The position numbers were made by a program, and so were the translations under genes. The notes beneath the pieces were generated by a model. That model searched no databases. It saw only the letters and a list, made by a program, of their open reading frames with translations, and was not told where the DNA came from. Of a stretch of DNA of 33,875 bases, positions 8,551-17,493 are shown one piece after another. The DNA lies in the NCBI GenBank assembly GCA_030620655.1, contig JAUXEH010000002.1, forward strand, positions 1 to 33,875. The letters run 5' to 3'. Numbering within the stretch: the first letter of the stretch is position 1; every line of letters starts with the position of its first letter. Origin of the DNA: Candidatus Aminicenantota bacterium. GTDB lineage: Bacteria; Acidobacteriota; Aminicenantia; Aminicenantales; Aminicenantaceae.

Positions 8551-10386
8551 CTATTTGATGTGTTTACTCAGCCGCTGCGCCAGGCTGGGATCGATTTTTT
8601 GCAGGGTGGCGTAGACCTCCCGGGCGCTGGCATAGTCCTTGAGATTGAGATAGGCGATGGCGAGATTGTAGTGGCCATTCCCGTTCTGAGGCTCGAGCTC
8701 GATGACCTTGAGCAAGGGCTCCACCGCCGGCGACCATCTTTTCAGCTGCATGTTGCATATACCCAGGAATAGCCAACCCTGAGAATTATCCGGTAAGATC
8801 TCGACCAGCTTCTGGAAGACCGGGATCGCCGCCTTGTAGTTCTTCATCTGGTAATAGATATTCCCCAGGTTGATATAGGCGTAGTCAAAACCCGGGTTCA
8901 GCTCGATGGCCTTGTTCAGGGCGGCGATGGCTTCTTCGTATCTCTTCTGGTTGGAATTCATGATCCCCAGGTTGTAATAGGCCTCAGGATTGTTGGGATC
9001 CTGATCTATCATCTTCTGAGCCGCTGCAATGGCCTTATCAGGCATCTTGGCCTCGTCATACATGCGGACGATGATGTTGTAGTAGATCTTCGCGTCGTTC
9101 GGGCTCAGCTGTGCCAGTTCTTCGTACTTGGCCGCCGCCTCGTCAAACATGCCTGCTTTTTCCATAACCTGGGCCAGCTTGGAGTTCTTGTGCACGCTCT
9201 GCGGGTCGATGTCCACCGCCTGCTGGAACAACCGCACCGCATCCGGGTACCGTTCCAGTTCCATGTAGCATTCGCCCAGCTCAAAGTGGCTTTCGCCGGG
9301 CGTCTGAGTCTCGGTCGCCAGGAATTTTTCGTATGCCGCCGCGGCCTTGTCGAAGATCCTCTGTTCCCGATAGGCCCGCCCGATAAGATGATTGGCCTCA
9401 GCGTTTTGAGGGTCCATCTGCACGGCCCGTTCCAGCTGCGGCACCGCATCCGTCCATTTCATCATGTTGATGTATACCTGGCCGAGCCCGAAATGGGCTT
9501 CCGCGTCGCTGGGATCGAGCTGCTGGATCTTTTTATAAGTTTCCACGGCTGACGAGAAATCCCTCTGCTTGGTCTGTATCCGGGCCAGCAACTGGTAGGT
9601 TTGAAGGTCATCGGGTTTGAACTTCAAGTATTGCTTGAGATACTTGGACGCCTTGCTGGTGCTTTGCACGGCCCCGAACAAACGGGAGGCCAGGAAGACC
9701 CCCTCCTCTGTTGCGAAGTAATCCACGGCTTCCTGGCGCTTGAATCTGGTGACATTCCCCGTGGCGCTCAAGGTGCTTGTCAGGCTGCCCGGCAGCACGA
9801 ATTTGGATGACATGTCTATGAACGTCAGGATGCCCACGACCACCCCGTTCTCATCAAAGACCGGAGCGCCGCTGGCTGTCTCCGGCGCAGAGATGCTGGT
9901 ATCCGCCACCTGTTTGCCGGAGCCGTATTCCGCCAGGTTTATGATCTTTCCCTCATAAGACTGGACCTGTCCGGCCTCGTTGCATCCGATTACATACAAC
10001 TTACTTCCGAACTTGACGGTCTCGAAGCCGGCCGGTGTCAGAGTCGGGGCCTTGCTCTTGATCCTGACAATGGCCAGGTCGCTTGATTTATCGAACGATA
10101 TGATGCCCTCTATCTTGACTTTCTTGCCTTTGATGTCCAGGCCCTCTGCATTCTTGGCCTCACTCAAAAGATGGTAATTGGTGATCATAAGGTCTTTTCC
10201 GATCACAAAGCCGGTGCCCCGGCTGATCTCCATCTTGTCTTCGTCCTGCCCCATCACAAGGATCACGCTGGCTTTGTTTTTCTCGAAAATCGCTCCTCCT
10301 CCCTCGGACTGAGGATAGAGCGAGATCACCGAGACACAGAAAAAAATGAATCCCAGAAGGCCGGCTGCCCGTCGCATGTTTCGCAT
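8551..10386 (-). CDS. Exported trypsin-like serine protease with TPR repeats
   Basis: A 611-residue envelope protein. The ATG at 10386 is chosen over a longer frame to 10428, because GGAGGT sits 5 bases before it and the protein then opens with a signal peptide (Arg-rich start, hydrophobic core LLGFIFFCVSVISL). The protease domain (about 35-200) has an intact triad: His72 in TNYHLL, Asp103 in KSSDLAIV and Ser172 in TASGAPVF. No PDZ domain follows. From about 250 to the end there are some nine or ten tandem tetratricopeptide repeats with the usual spacing of W/L, G, Y, A and P residues. The likely role is a periplasmic or surface protease whose TPR array binds partners; targets are unknown. 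Upstream is its own promoter. Confidence 0.85.
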   Translation of the reverse strand: MRNMRRAAGLLGFIFFCVSVISLYPQSEGGGAIFEKNKASVILVMGQDEDKMEISRGTGFVIGKDLMITNYHLLSEAKNAEGLDIKGKKVKIEGIISFDKSSDLAIVRIKSKAPTLTPAGFETVKFGSKLYVIGCNEAGQVQSYEGKIINLAEYGSGKQVADTSISAPETASGAPVFDENGVVVGILTFIDMSSKFVLPGSLTSTLSATGNVTRFKRQEAVDYFATEEGVFLASRLFGAVQSTSKASKYLKQYLKFKPDDLQTYQLLARIQTKQRDFSSAVETYKKIQQLDPSDAEAHFGLGQVYINMMKWTDAVPQLERAVQMDPQNAEANHLIGRAYREQRIFDKAAAAYEKFLATETQTPGESHFELGECYMELERYPDAVRLFQQAVDIDPQSVHKNSKLAQVMEKAGMFDEAAAKYEELAQLSPNDAKIYYNIIVRMYDEAKMPDKAIAAAQKMIDQDPNNPEAYYNLGIMNSNQKRYEEAIAALNKAIELNPGFDYAYINLGNIYYQMKNYKAAIPVFQKLVEILPDNSQGWLFLGICNMQLKRWSPAVEPLLKVIELEPQNGNGHYNLAIAYLNLKDYASAREVYATLQKIDPSLAQRLSKHIK

Positions 10387-10426
10387 CTTTACCTCCATCT
10401 GCGCATGTATGTATAAAGACACCTCC

Positions 10427-10456
10427 AATTTACACTTTCTCTCCGGCTCATGTCAA
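10427..10456 (-). promoter_or_regulatory. Promoter for the TPR-protease gene
   Basis: On the minus strand a perfect TTGACA (10451-10456) is separated by 18 bp from TAAATT (10427-10432). The same -10 hexamer is used at the tRNA-Leu promoter. The predicted transcript starts near 10420, leaving a leader of about 34 nt with a GGAGGT ribosome-binding site. Confidence 0.6.
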
Positions 10457-10472
10457 ATTTATTACCCCTGCA

Positions 10473-10631
10473 GGAAGCATCCTCAATTCCTTGAGTATAG
10501 AATTGCCCAGGTATTTTTTGAGGAACCTGCCTTGCTCCCACGCAGGCTCCTTTTCGCCTACGATGTTGCCACGACCTGCTACCACAAAACATACATTCAA
10601 AGCCCAATATTACGGAATTGAGGATGCTTCC
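10473..10631. repeat. 18-bp perfect inverted repeat flanking a 123-bp core
   Basis: GGAAGCATCCTCAATTCC at 10473-10490 is repeated as its exact reverse complement at 10614-10631. The 123-bp core between them contains a smaller CCTGC...GCAGG inverted pair around 10530-10550. No clean target-site duplication borders the arms, and no transposase is encoded. It could be a decayed miniature transposon, or a DNA or RNA cruciform. A short open frame inside the core has no start codon, so I do not call a gene. Confidence 0.6.
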
Positions 10632-10662
10632 GCCCCAGCATGGACTGACGAGAGAAAATAAG

Positions 10663-10843
10663 GGGGAGGGTCGCTGATCGCTCGAAATGTTCATGCTGTT
10701 GGTGGGGTGGGAATAATTGAGGGGGAGGCAAATTACGGGGCTGCCTCCCAGCTGTGAGGAGGGTGGGAAAATTGGTGGGGAGGGTCGCTGATCGCTCGAA
10801 ACGTTCATGCTATTGGTGGGGTGGGAATAATTGAGGGGGAGGG
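10663..10843 (+). repeat. G-rich direct repeat array, locus 1
   Basis: Two 66-bp direct copies (10663-10728 and 10777-10842) match at 64 of 66 positions and are offset by 114 bp. Each contains GGGTGGG, nine bases, a run of five G, one base and GG or GGG. The segment joining them holds a further variant at 10761-10784 with the same spacing: GGG T GGG, nine bases, GGGG A GGG. Three such blocks therefore occur in about 140 bp, all with G-runs on the plus strand and able on paper to form G-quadruplexes. A near-palindrome around CAGCTG (10744-10762) lies within. The same motif recurs at 26924-27008. Confidence 0.8.
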
Positions 10844-10854
10844 ACTGGAAGGCC

Positions 10855-10883
10855 TTGACAAGTACGGGGAGTTGGCCTAGTCT
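10855..10883 (+). promoter_or_regulatory. Candidate promoter for the DUF2085-like island
   Basis: TTGACA (10855-10860), a 17-bp spacer and TAGTCT (10878-10883). The -35 is perfect and the -10 is weak (3 of 6). A small hairpin, GGCCT AGTCTG AGGCC (10874-10889), overlaps the -10 and could act as an operator. The G-rich repeat array ends 11 bases before the -35. Confidence 0.4.
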
Positions 10884-10925
10884 GAGGCCGTGCTGAACAC
10901 GGACCCTCACAGGGAAGATTTCCGC

Positions 10926-11426
10926 ATGTCAGAGGCACCCGGAGCCGCCTCGCAATGGGTCGTCGGAGCCGTGATAGCGGGCGTTCTGGTGTCCCTATCG
11001 ATTTGGATCGCACTCATCTCCCTGGCTCCATATCTCAGGTCGATCGGGTCGCCATGGAACTCTCTGGTCTACGCTGTATTCGCCCCCACCTGTCATCAGA
11101 TCGATACCCGCTGCCTGCATATCTTCGGATTCCCCATGGCCGTGTGCGCCCGCTGCCTGGGAATATACCTGGGCTTCCTGTGCGGCACCTGCCTTTTTCC
11201 CTGGCTGGGCCCAGTGCCCTCAAGGCTGCCCGGGCCGCGGACATTCGTTATCTTCACCCTGCCTATCGCATTGGATACGGCCGGCAATATGCTGGCTCTG
11301 TGGCAGACGCCTTCCCCACTCCGGTTGGCCTTGGGCATTTTCTGGGGCCTAATCCTCCCCTATTACCTGGTCCCCGGCCTGGCGGACCTCCTGGGAAGAC
11401 GCACACGAATATTTTGCTTGAAATGA
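10926..11426 (+). CDS. DUF2085-like integral membrane protein
   Basis: A 166-residue predicted inner-membrane protein with about four hydrophobic segments. Its most telling part is a Cys motif near 57-85: CHQ, then RC, then VCARCLGIYLG, which I associate with the DUF2085 family of uncharacterised small membrane proteins. The paired cysteines could bind metal or form disulfides, but no function is known to me. The ATG at 10926 follows AGGGAAG at 10911-10917; a GTG at 10890 would extend it by 12 residues but lacks a ribosome-binding site. It is the first gene of a three-gene plus-strand island. Confidence 0.75.
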   Translation: MSEAPGAASQWVVGAVIAGVLVSLSIWIALISLAPYLRSIGSPWNSLVYAVFAPTCHQIDTRCLHIFGFPMAVCARCLGIYLGFLCGTCLFPWLGPVPSRLPGPRTFVIFTLPIALDTAGNMLALWQTPSPLRLALGIFWGLILPYYLVPGLADLLGRRTRIFCLK

Positions 11427-11473
11427 ACCTCACTAAACAATAGAATAGGACAAACTTTGGTGGAGCAAGCCTG

Positions 11474-11977
11474 ATGAACAATCAAAGACCGGGGATGTTT
11501 ATGCCCGCCCTGATCGGGGGGGCGATAGCCGGCATCCTCACGGGAATTCCGCTGGTCAACTGTTTCTGCTGTCTCTGGATCGTGGGGGGCGGGGCCATCG
11601 CCGCCTATTTCCTGATCAAAGACTCGACCGTGGAGCTTAAGGCCGGTGACGGGGCCATCGTCGGCATCTTTACCGGCATGGTGGCTGCGGTCGCCGCCTT
11701 TTTGATCAGTATTCCCCTGGCTCCCCTGGATAGCGCCATCGCGCGCAGCATGATGGATTGGGCTGCCGAATACACAGACCAGATGCCCGAATTCTGGGAA
11801 TCGCTGATGCAGGGCGAGGGTTTAGAATCTTCTTTTCCCTTCATGGCGCTGGAGTTTTTTATCAACATCGTGGTCTTTTCCGCCCTGGGGGCCCTGGGAG
11901 GGATCATAGGGATCTCGCTGTTCAAGAAGAAAACCGCTCCGCCCGCACAGGGGGTGATCGATGTTCCTAAAGACTAA
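11474..11977 (+). CDS. Uncharacterised small membrane protein
   Basis: 167 residues, with four hydrophobic segments at about 8-30, 32-48, 58-82 and 125-150. The first two are rich in Gly and Ala with a Cys cluster (NCFCCLW). An acidic amphipathic stretch (about 90-120) lies between the last two, and the tail is KKK followed by a polar, Pro-containing end. The ATG follows GGTGGAG at a 9-base spacing. The gene overlaps the start of the downstream lipid kinase by 17 bp, so the two are translationally linked. I do not recognise the family with certainty. A role in membrane lipid or envelope homeostasis would be a guess from the neighbour. Confidence 0.7.
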   Translation: MNNQRPGMFMPALIGGAIAGILTGIPLVNCFCCLWIVGGGAIAAYFLIKDSTVELKAGDGAIVGIFTGMVAAVAAFLISIPLAPLDSAIARSMMDWAAEYTDQMPEFWESLMQGEGLESSFPFMALEFFINIVVFSALGALGGIIGISLFKKKTAPPAQGVIDVPKD

Positions 11978-12917
11978 GTCCAGACTGAGACCTCAGATCA
12001 TCATCAATCCTGAATCCGATAAGGGCCGGACAGGAAAGAGATGGAAATACATCAAGGAAGCCCTGCGTACCATTTTTAACGAATATCGCTACGAATTCAC
12101 GGAAAAACCTTTCCATGCCACTGAGATCTCCAGGTCGGCCATCATGGACGGCACCGAGCTCATCGTGGGCATCGGCGGCGATGGGACCATGAATGAAATC
12201 GCAAATGGTTTCTTTGAAAACGACCGCATCCTGAATCCCGATACAGCCCTGGGCGTTGTCCCTTCGGGGACCGGGTCCGACCTGAGCCGGAGCCTGCGCA
12301 TTCCTCAGAGCCTCCGAAAAGCCCTGGAACTTATCACAGAGGTGCCTTCCCATGACATCGATGCCGGCAAGGTCACGTTCTGTGATCACAGCGGTGCTGA
12401 GTGTGAACGGTTTTTTTTAAACATATCCGACTTCGGGATCGGGGGGGAAGTTGTCCGTCACATGAACCTGAAAAAGATGGAGAAAAAAAAATCTTCCTAT
12501 CTCAGGAGCACGATCTCCACTTTTATACAGTATAGGATGAAAAGGCTCCGGATCAATGTCGATGGGAGGGACCTGCCTGAAGGTGAATACATGATGGGCG
12601 CCATCGCCAACGGACAGATATTCGGTAGAGGGATGAAAGCCGCCCCCGATGCGCAGCTGGATGACGGGCTGTTCGACCTGCTGCTGGTCAAGGGCATGAA
12701 GCTGATAGAGTTCCTCCGCACGGTGCGGCGCCTGTACTCCGGGACCCATCTCCCCCATCCCAAGATAGATCTCCTGCGCTGTAAGGCAGTTGAGGTCACC
12801 TCAGCGATAGACATCGGTCAGGAGGTTTACATCGAGGTGGACGGTGAGCAGGTCGGCAAGGTCCCTGCCCGTTTTGAGATACTGCCCCAGTGCTTTCCCA
12901 TCAAAGCCAACCTCTAA
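11961..12917 (+). CDS. Diacylglycerol kinase-family lipid kinase (YegS-like)
   Basis: A 318-residue soluble kinase of the DAGK catalytic family, which phosphorylates a lipid hydroxyl with ATP. The nucleotide-binding signature IGGDGTMNE lies at about 71-79, preceded by INPESDKGRTGK, which resembles the family's first motif. A PSGTGSDLSRSL segment (about 101-112) and a C-terminal beta-rich region ending VDGEQVGKVPARFEI are also typical. The lipid substrate (diacylglycerol, phosphatidylglycerol or a sphingoid base) cannot be told from sequence. Its stop codon overlaps that of the convergent lytic transglycosylase gene in the bases CTAA, so no terminator can lie between them. Confidence 0.9.
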   Translation: MFLKTKSRLRPQIIINPESDKGRTGKRWKYIKEALRTIFNEYRYEFTEKPFHATEISRSAIMDGTELIVGIGGDGTMNEIANGFFENDRILNPDTALGVVPSGTGSDLSRSLRIPQSLRKALELITEVPSHDIDAGKVTFCDHSGAECERFFLNISDFGIGGEVVRHMNLKKMEKKKSSYLRSTISTFIQYRMKRLRINVDGRDLPEGEYMMGAIANGQIFGRGMKAAPDAQLDDGLFDLLLVKGMKLIEFLRTVRRLYSGTHLPHPKIDLLRCKAVEVTSAIDIGQEVYIEVDGEQVGKVPARFEILPQCFPIKANL

Positions 12918-13501
12918 TCTTTCTTTTTGCGCCTGGCCAGGTGCCGCTGGTAGCTCAGATAGTCGTTGGTGAGCACGGTACGGCCCTTCTCGTCCACATA
13001 CCGGTAGATCTCGCTGCTGCTCGTGATGATGCTCTTTCTGTATCCGCTCCGCTTGATCTTGCCGATGTAATCGATGGTCTCCCTGTAGGGGGGTATGCCC
13101 CCATACTTTGCTACCGCGGACTGTCCCGCATTATAGGCCGCAAGTACCAGGTTGGTGTTGCGTTCGTAGAGATTCATGAGGTCCCTGAGATATTTCACGC
13201 CCCCTTCTATATTCTCCGTGGGATCGAATACGTCTTCCACGCCGTACTGCCGGGCCGTAGCGGGCATGAGCTGCATCAGGCCCATGGCCCCTTTGCTGGA
13301 TACGGCCTTCGGGTTGTAATCGGATTCCACCTTTATGATGGAGTGGATGAGCTCGGCCGGTACCCCGTATTCCCGAGCCATGACCGTGACGATCCCATTG
13401 TATTCGGCTTTCGAGCCCTGGACGGCCTGCAGCGGGTATGCGCCTGCCAGTAAGGCTAAGCCCAGCCCCAGAACATAATCCTGCAGGGTGCGTTTCCTCA
13501 T
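12914..13501 (-). CDS. Exported lytic transglycosylase, SLT family
   Basis: Cleaves peptidoglycan glycan strands. I use the ATG at 13501 (195 residues) because it opens with a signal peptide (MRKR followed by a hydrophobic stretch up to about residue 25); the frame stays open to 13546 but starts unnaturally there. The goose-lysozyme-like domain shows the catalytic Glu in IIKVESDYNP, followed by SKGAMGLMQLMP and AYNAGQSAV, all standard SLT motifs. The last 40 residues are basic. It lies 41 bp after alaS and is the last gene of the long minus-strand run. PilT is nearby, so a role in making gaps for pili is possible but unproven. Confidence 0.9.
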   Translation of the reverse strand: MRKRTLQDYVLGLGLALLAGAYPLQAVQGSKAEYNGIVTVMAREYGVPAELIHSIIKVESDYNPKAVSSKGAMGLMQLMPATARQYGVEDVFDPTENIEGGVKYLRDLMNLYERNTNLVLAAYNAGQSAVAKYGGIPPYRETIDYIGKIKRSGYRKSIITSSSEIYRYVDEKGRTVLTNDYLSYQRHLARRKKKD

Positions 13502-13542
13502 GGTCCCTCTGAGCGGAATTCTGACAAATTCACGCGGACAAA

Positions 13543-16188
13543 TCAATCCCCCTTAGGGGTGATTTTAACCGCCGCATAGACCTCCTGCAGGGAGCGTTCC
13601 AGTCCCTGCGGCTGCGAACCCCCGGCCTGGGCGAAATCGGCTCTCCCGCCGCCTCCCCCTTTTACCAGAGGGGCGATCCTGCGGATGATATCATCGGCCC
13701 TGACCCGCGCCATCAGGTCTTTGGTGACGGCCGCGACCAGCATCGCCTTACCCTGGCTCTCGGCCCCCAGGACCACCACTCCCGAACCCAGCCTCTGCCT
13801 GAGGACATCGGCCAGGTCACGCAGCTCCGACATGTCCAACCCCTCCACCCTTTTCGTGAGCACGGGAATCCCACCCACGTCCCTGATCTCTTCCTTTTCC
13901 TCCTGAAAATCCCGATTGACGATCTTATGCCGGAGGGATTTCAGTTCTTTTTCGCTCTCTTTCAGCGCCTTTTTCAGTCTTTCCAGCTGGGACAGGAGGT
14001 CCGGGCGAGCTGAGCTCAGGGAGGTCTGCACATCCTCCAGCAGGTCTTCGTTCTCCTGAACATGGCGCAGGGCTGCTTCCCCGGTAACCGCCTCAATGCG
14101 CCGCATCCCCGCCGCGATGCTGCTCTCGGACAGGATCTTGAAGAGCCCGATCTCCCCGGTGTTATGGGCATGCACGCCTCCGCACAGCTCGCGGCTGAAT
14201 CCATCGATCACGACAACACGAACCTGTTCCCGGTATTTTTCCTCGAAGATAGCCATGGCTCCGGAAGCGATGGCCTCTTCCAGTGAGGTCACCTCGCTAT
14301 GGACCGGGATGGCATCCTGCACCTTGCCGTTCACCAAGACCTCGATGCCGTGCCTTTCGCTGAGGCTCAGAGGGGAAAAATGGGTGAAATCGAAGCGGAA
14401 CCTGTCATGGGCCACCAGAGATCCGGCCTGCTTGACATGGTCGCCCAGGATCTGACGGAGCGAGGCATGCAGGAGGTGCGTGGCGGTGTGGTTCTTACGA
14501 ATGGCCTGCCGTTTGGAGCTATCCACTGCCGCCTCCACATGGTCATTCACCCGGATGCTCCCGGATAAAACTCGGACCTTGTGCGCGATGAGACCCGGCA
14601 GGGGCGCCTCGGTGTTCTCTACCAGGGCGGAAAAATGCGGGTTCTTCAAAAAGCCGCTGTCCCCGACCTGTCCGCCGGCTTCCGCATAGAACGGCGTCTC
14701 CTTCAGGAAGACCTCGCCCGTTTCCCCTTCCCTGAGCTCCTCGACCTGGGCGCCTGCTTTCATCAGCGCGATCACTACGGCGCCGGAAATTTTATCGAGA
14801 TCATATCCCACAAAACTGGTACTGAGGCTTTTGAGAGGCTCGTAAGCCTTTATCTCCTTCTGACGGTCCCCGCCCTTCCAGGACAGGCGCGCCCGTTTCC
14901 GCTGGCCCTCCAGTTCAGCCTGAAATCCGGGCTCATCCACCGTCATGCCCTCCTCCCCGGCCAACTCCCGGGTTAGGTCGAGGGGGAAGCCGAAGGTGTC
15001 ATGCAGTTTGAAAACCTTGTCGCCCGGAATCGAGGACCGGCCCGATTGGCGTGTCGCGGCCGCATACTGCTGGAAGACCTTGAGTCCGGAGGTCAAGGTG
15101 GAGGCGAAGCGGTGCTCTTCGGATCGGCAGACATTGGAGATAAAGGAGGCGGAGGTCAGGAGCTCAGGGTAGGCATCCTTCATGATGTCGGCGACCACGC
15201 CCACCAGGTTATAGAGGAAAGGTTCCTCCAATCCCAGAGAATTTCCGGCGCGGAAGGCCCGGCGGAGCAGGCGTCTCAACACATAGCCCCGTCCGTCATT
15301 GGCGGGCATGATGCCGTCCCCGATCAGGAAGGTCAGGGCACGGACGTGGTCGGCGATGATACGGACCGCGACGCCCGAATCGTCATGTGCGGGGAGCTCC
15401 CGCCCTGTCATCTCTCCCACCGCTTCTATGATCGGCAGGAACACATCGGTATCGAAGTTGCTGAGCTTCCCCTGCAGCACGGCTGCCATCCGCTCCAACC
15501 CCATGCCCGTGTCCACCGAGGGAGACGGCAAGGGTTCGATCCGGCCTTCGCTGTCCTGATTGAACTGCATGAACACCAGGTTCCAGAGTTCCACGAACCG
15601 CCCGCTTCCGGACCGGATGAGCGCTTCCGGCGCCCCCTCCTCGAAATCGGGCCCCAGGTCGTAGTGGAGCTCGGAACACGGCCCGCAGGGGCCGGTTTCG
15701 CCCATGCTCCAGTAATTGTCCTCCTTCCCTAAACGGAAGACCCGGCTCTCAGGAAGCCCCACCTCTTTCTGCCAGATGGCGTACGCCTCTTCATCCTCCT
15801 CATAGACGGTGGCATACAGGCTCGCTTCCGGCAGGCGGAAGACCTCTGTCATGAGTTCCCAGGCAAAGAAAATGGCATCCTGCTTGAAATAATCCCCGAA
15901 AGAAAAATTGCCCAGCATCTCGAAAAACGTGTGATGCTTGGTGGTCCGGCCCACGGTTTCCAGATCGTTGTGTTTGCCGCTAACACGCATGCATTTCTGC
16001 ACCGATGCGGCGCGTGCGTAGCTCCTTTTCTCGAGTCCTAGAAAGAGATTTTTAAACTGGTTCATCCCCGCATTGGTAAACAGGAGCGTGGGATCATCCT
16101 TGGGCAGCAGGGATGCGCTCTCAATGACCTTGTGCTCTTTTTGAGCAAAAAAATCCAGAAACGTTTCTCGGATAACCTGTGTTTTCAT
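13543..16188 (-). CDS. alaS: Alanyl-tRNA synthetase
   Basis: Charges tRNA-Ala. At 881 residues it is full length. The class II catalytic core is at about 1-250, including RTTKHHTFFEMLGNFSFGDY (81-100). The editing domain has HTATH (567-571) and CGGVH (669-673), the four zinc ligands that remove misacylated Ser and Gly. A coiled region (about 710-765) leads into the C-Ala domain with a Gly-rich GGGGGRADFAQAGG motif near the end. The start overlaps the stop of pilT by four bases (ATGA), so the genes are translationally coupled, an unusual partnership for a synthetase. Confidence 0.97.
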   Translation of the reverse strand: MKTQVIRETFLDFFAQKEHKVIESASLLPKDDPTLLFTNAGMNQFKNLFLGLEKRSYARAASVQKCMRVSGKHNDLETVGRTTKHHTFFEMLGNFSFGDYFKQDAIFFAWELMTEVFRLPEASLYATVYEEDEEAYAIWQKEVGLPESRVFRLGKEDNYWSMGETGPCGPCSELHYDLGPDFEEGAPEALIRSGSGRFVELWNLVFMQFNQDSEGRIEPLPSPSVDTGMGLERMAAVLQGKLSNFDTDVFLPIIEAVGEMTGRELPAHDDSGVAVRIIADHVRALTFLIGDGIMPANDGRGYVLRRLLRRAFRAGNSLGLEEPFLYNLVGVVADIMKDAYPELLTSASFISNVCRSEEHRFASTLTSGLKVFQQYAAATRQSGRSSIPGDKVFKLHDTFGFPLDLTRELAGEEGMTVDEPGFQAELEGQRKRARLSWKGGDRQKEIKAYEPLKSLSTSFVGYDLDKISGAVVIALMKAGAQVEELREGETGEVFLKETPFYAEAGGQVGDSGFLKNPHFSALVENTEAPLPGLIAHKVRVLSGSIRVNDHVEAAVDSSKRQAIRKNHTATHLLHASLRQILGDHVKQAGSLVAHDRFRFDFTHFSPLSLSERHGIEVLVNGKVQDAIPVHSEVTSLEEAIASGAMAIFEEKYREQVRVVVIDGFSRELCGGVHAHNTGEIGLFKILSESSIAAGMRRIEAVTGEAALRHVQENEDLLEDVQTSLSSARPDLLSQLERLKKALKESEKELKSLRHKIVNRDFQEEKEEIRDVGGIPVLTKRVEGLDMSELRDLADVLRQRLGSGVVVLGAESQGKAMLVAAVTKDLMARVRADDIIRRIAPLVKGGGGGRADFAQAGGSQPQGLERSLQEVYAAVKITPKGD

Positions 16189-17345
16189 CTATCGTCGAGC
16201 TTCTTCTCCGTTTTTTCCAACCGATCGATCTTGCTCATTTCCTTTTCCATGTCTTCCAAGGCGACATCGAGGGTCGAGCGGATCCCCATCACACGCAGCT
16301 TGAAGTTGTCGGGGCTGGAGGAGTGGCGCAGCCCCTGTTCATAAGAGATGTATCCGTCTTTGTAAAGCTGGTATATGGATTGGTCGAATGTCTGCATCCC
16401 ATACTGAGACACACCCGAGGCGATGGCATCCCGGATCATGATGCTCTTGTCCCGGTCACGTATGCATTCGGCAATGTAGGGCGTATTGATCATGACCTCT
16501 ACCGCTGGAACCCGGCCGCCTCCCTCTTTCCTTGGGATCAGTCGCATGGACACGACGGCCTTGAGGATGCTCGACAGCTGCAGGCGAATCTGACGCTGGT
16601 GATGGGGCGCGAAGACCGAGATAATACGGCTGATGGTCTCCGGCGCATCCGTGGTATGTAGCGTGCTCAGGACCAAATGCCCTGTCTCGGCCGCCAGCAG
16701 CCCGGTCTCGATGGTGTCGAGGTCCCGCATCTCTCCCACCAGGATGACGTCGGGATCCTCACGCAGCGAGGCCCTGAGGCCGCGGGAGAACGACATGACA
16801 TCCATCCCCACCTCCCGCTGACTGATGTTGCTCTGTTTGTCGCGGTGGAGGTATTCGATCGGATCCTCGATCGTGATGATGTTCTCGGTCCGGTTCTCGT
16901 TGATTTGATTGACCATGGCTGCCAGGGTGGTGCTTTTACCGGATCCGGTGGTTCCGGTGACCAGCACCAGCCCCCGCTGCTCCATGGAGATCGTTTCCAG
17001 GATCTCTGGCAGCAGGAGCTCTCTGATCGTCATGACTTCGAGCGGGATGATACGGAGCACGATGGCCATCGATCCCCGCTGCTGGTAGATGCTCCCGCGA
17101 AAGCGTCCGAATCCTGCCAGGCTGTAGGCCAGGTCCAGGTCCATTTCTTTCTTTAAAGCCTCTTTCTGGAAATCATTGGTGATCTGATCCACCAGTTCCC
17201 GGGAGTTCTCATTGCTCAGCCGAGGAAAATTGGCCAGAGCTTGAAGTTTTCCGTGAACCCGGATGAGAGGATAGTTGCCGGCTTTGATGTGCAGGTCGGA
17301 AGCATCGCTCTCGATGGCTATCTTTAACAGTTCATCAATATCCAT
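16185..17345 (-). CDS. PilT/PilU-type pilus retraction ATPase
   Basis: A cytoplasmic hexameric ATPase that depolymerises type IV pili. The 386 residues include an N-terminal PAS-like domain (about 1-110) and a RecA-type domain with Walker A GTTGSGKST (about 130-138), the Asp box TIEDPIEYLH and Walker B ILVGEMRD. The usual PilT AIRNLIRE motif is not present as such, and the region reads SIMIRDAIASG, so a PilU-like role is possible. The C-terminal 60 residues are charged and probably coiled. The ATG follows GGAGGG at 5 bases. No pilin or other pilus genes are in the window. Confidence 0.9.
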   Translation of the reverse strand: MDIDELLKIAIESDASDLHIKAGNYPLIRVHGKLQALANFPRLSNENSRELVDQITNDFQKEALKKEMDLDLAYSLAGFGRFRGSIYQQRGSMAIVLRIIPLEVMTIRELLLPEILETISMEQRGLVLVTGTTGSGKSTTLAAMVNQINENRTENIITIEDPIEYLHRDKQSNISQREVGMDVMSFSRGLRASLREDPDVILVGEMRDLDTIETGLLAAETGHLVLSTLHTTDAPETISRIISVFAPHHQRQIRLQLSSILKAVVSMRLIPRKEGGGRVPAVEVMINTPYIAECIRDRDKSIMIRDAIASGVSQYGMQTFDQSIYQLYKDGYISYEQGLRHSSSPDNFKLRVMGIRSTLDVALEDMEKEMSKIDRLEKTEKKLDDR

Positions 17346-17493
17346 GGTTCCCTCCGTCGGGGATGGTGTTTATTTTGTCGGTAACGCTATTCATATCATA
17401 AACTCGCAAAAAAACCCATGTCTCTGCTCGCACACAAGTTTAGCCTGTTTCACCGCTTTTGTCAGTTCCTTTTTCCTCTACACTCTTTTCGGC

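Noticed and set aside
10855..10889. The GGCCT/AGGCC hairpin as a terminator for the G-rich array
   Set aside because: It has no T-run and lies on a likely promoter, so an operator role or chance is more likely.
10389..10910. A 173-codon minus-strand frame through the repeat region
   Set aside because: Its product is a translation of the direct repeats (the same peptide appears twice) and of the inverted-repeat element, with no start signal.
17346..17493. A 27-codon basic peptide frame in the kinase-pilT gap
   Set aside because: It has no ATG and only a weak internal GTG, and no relation to neighbours.
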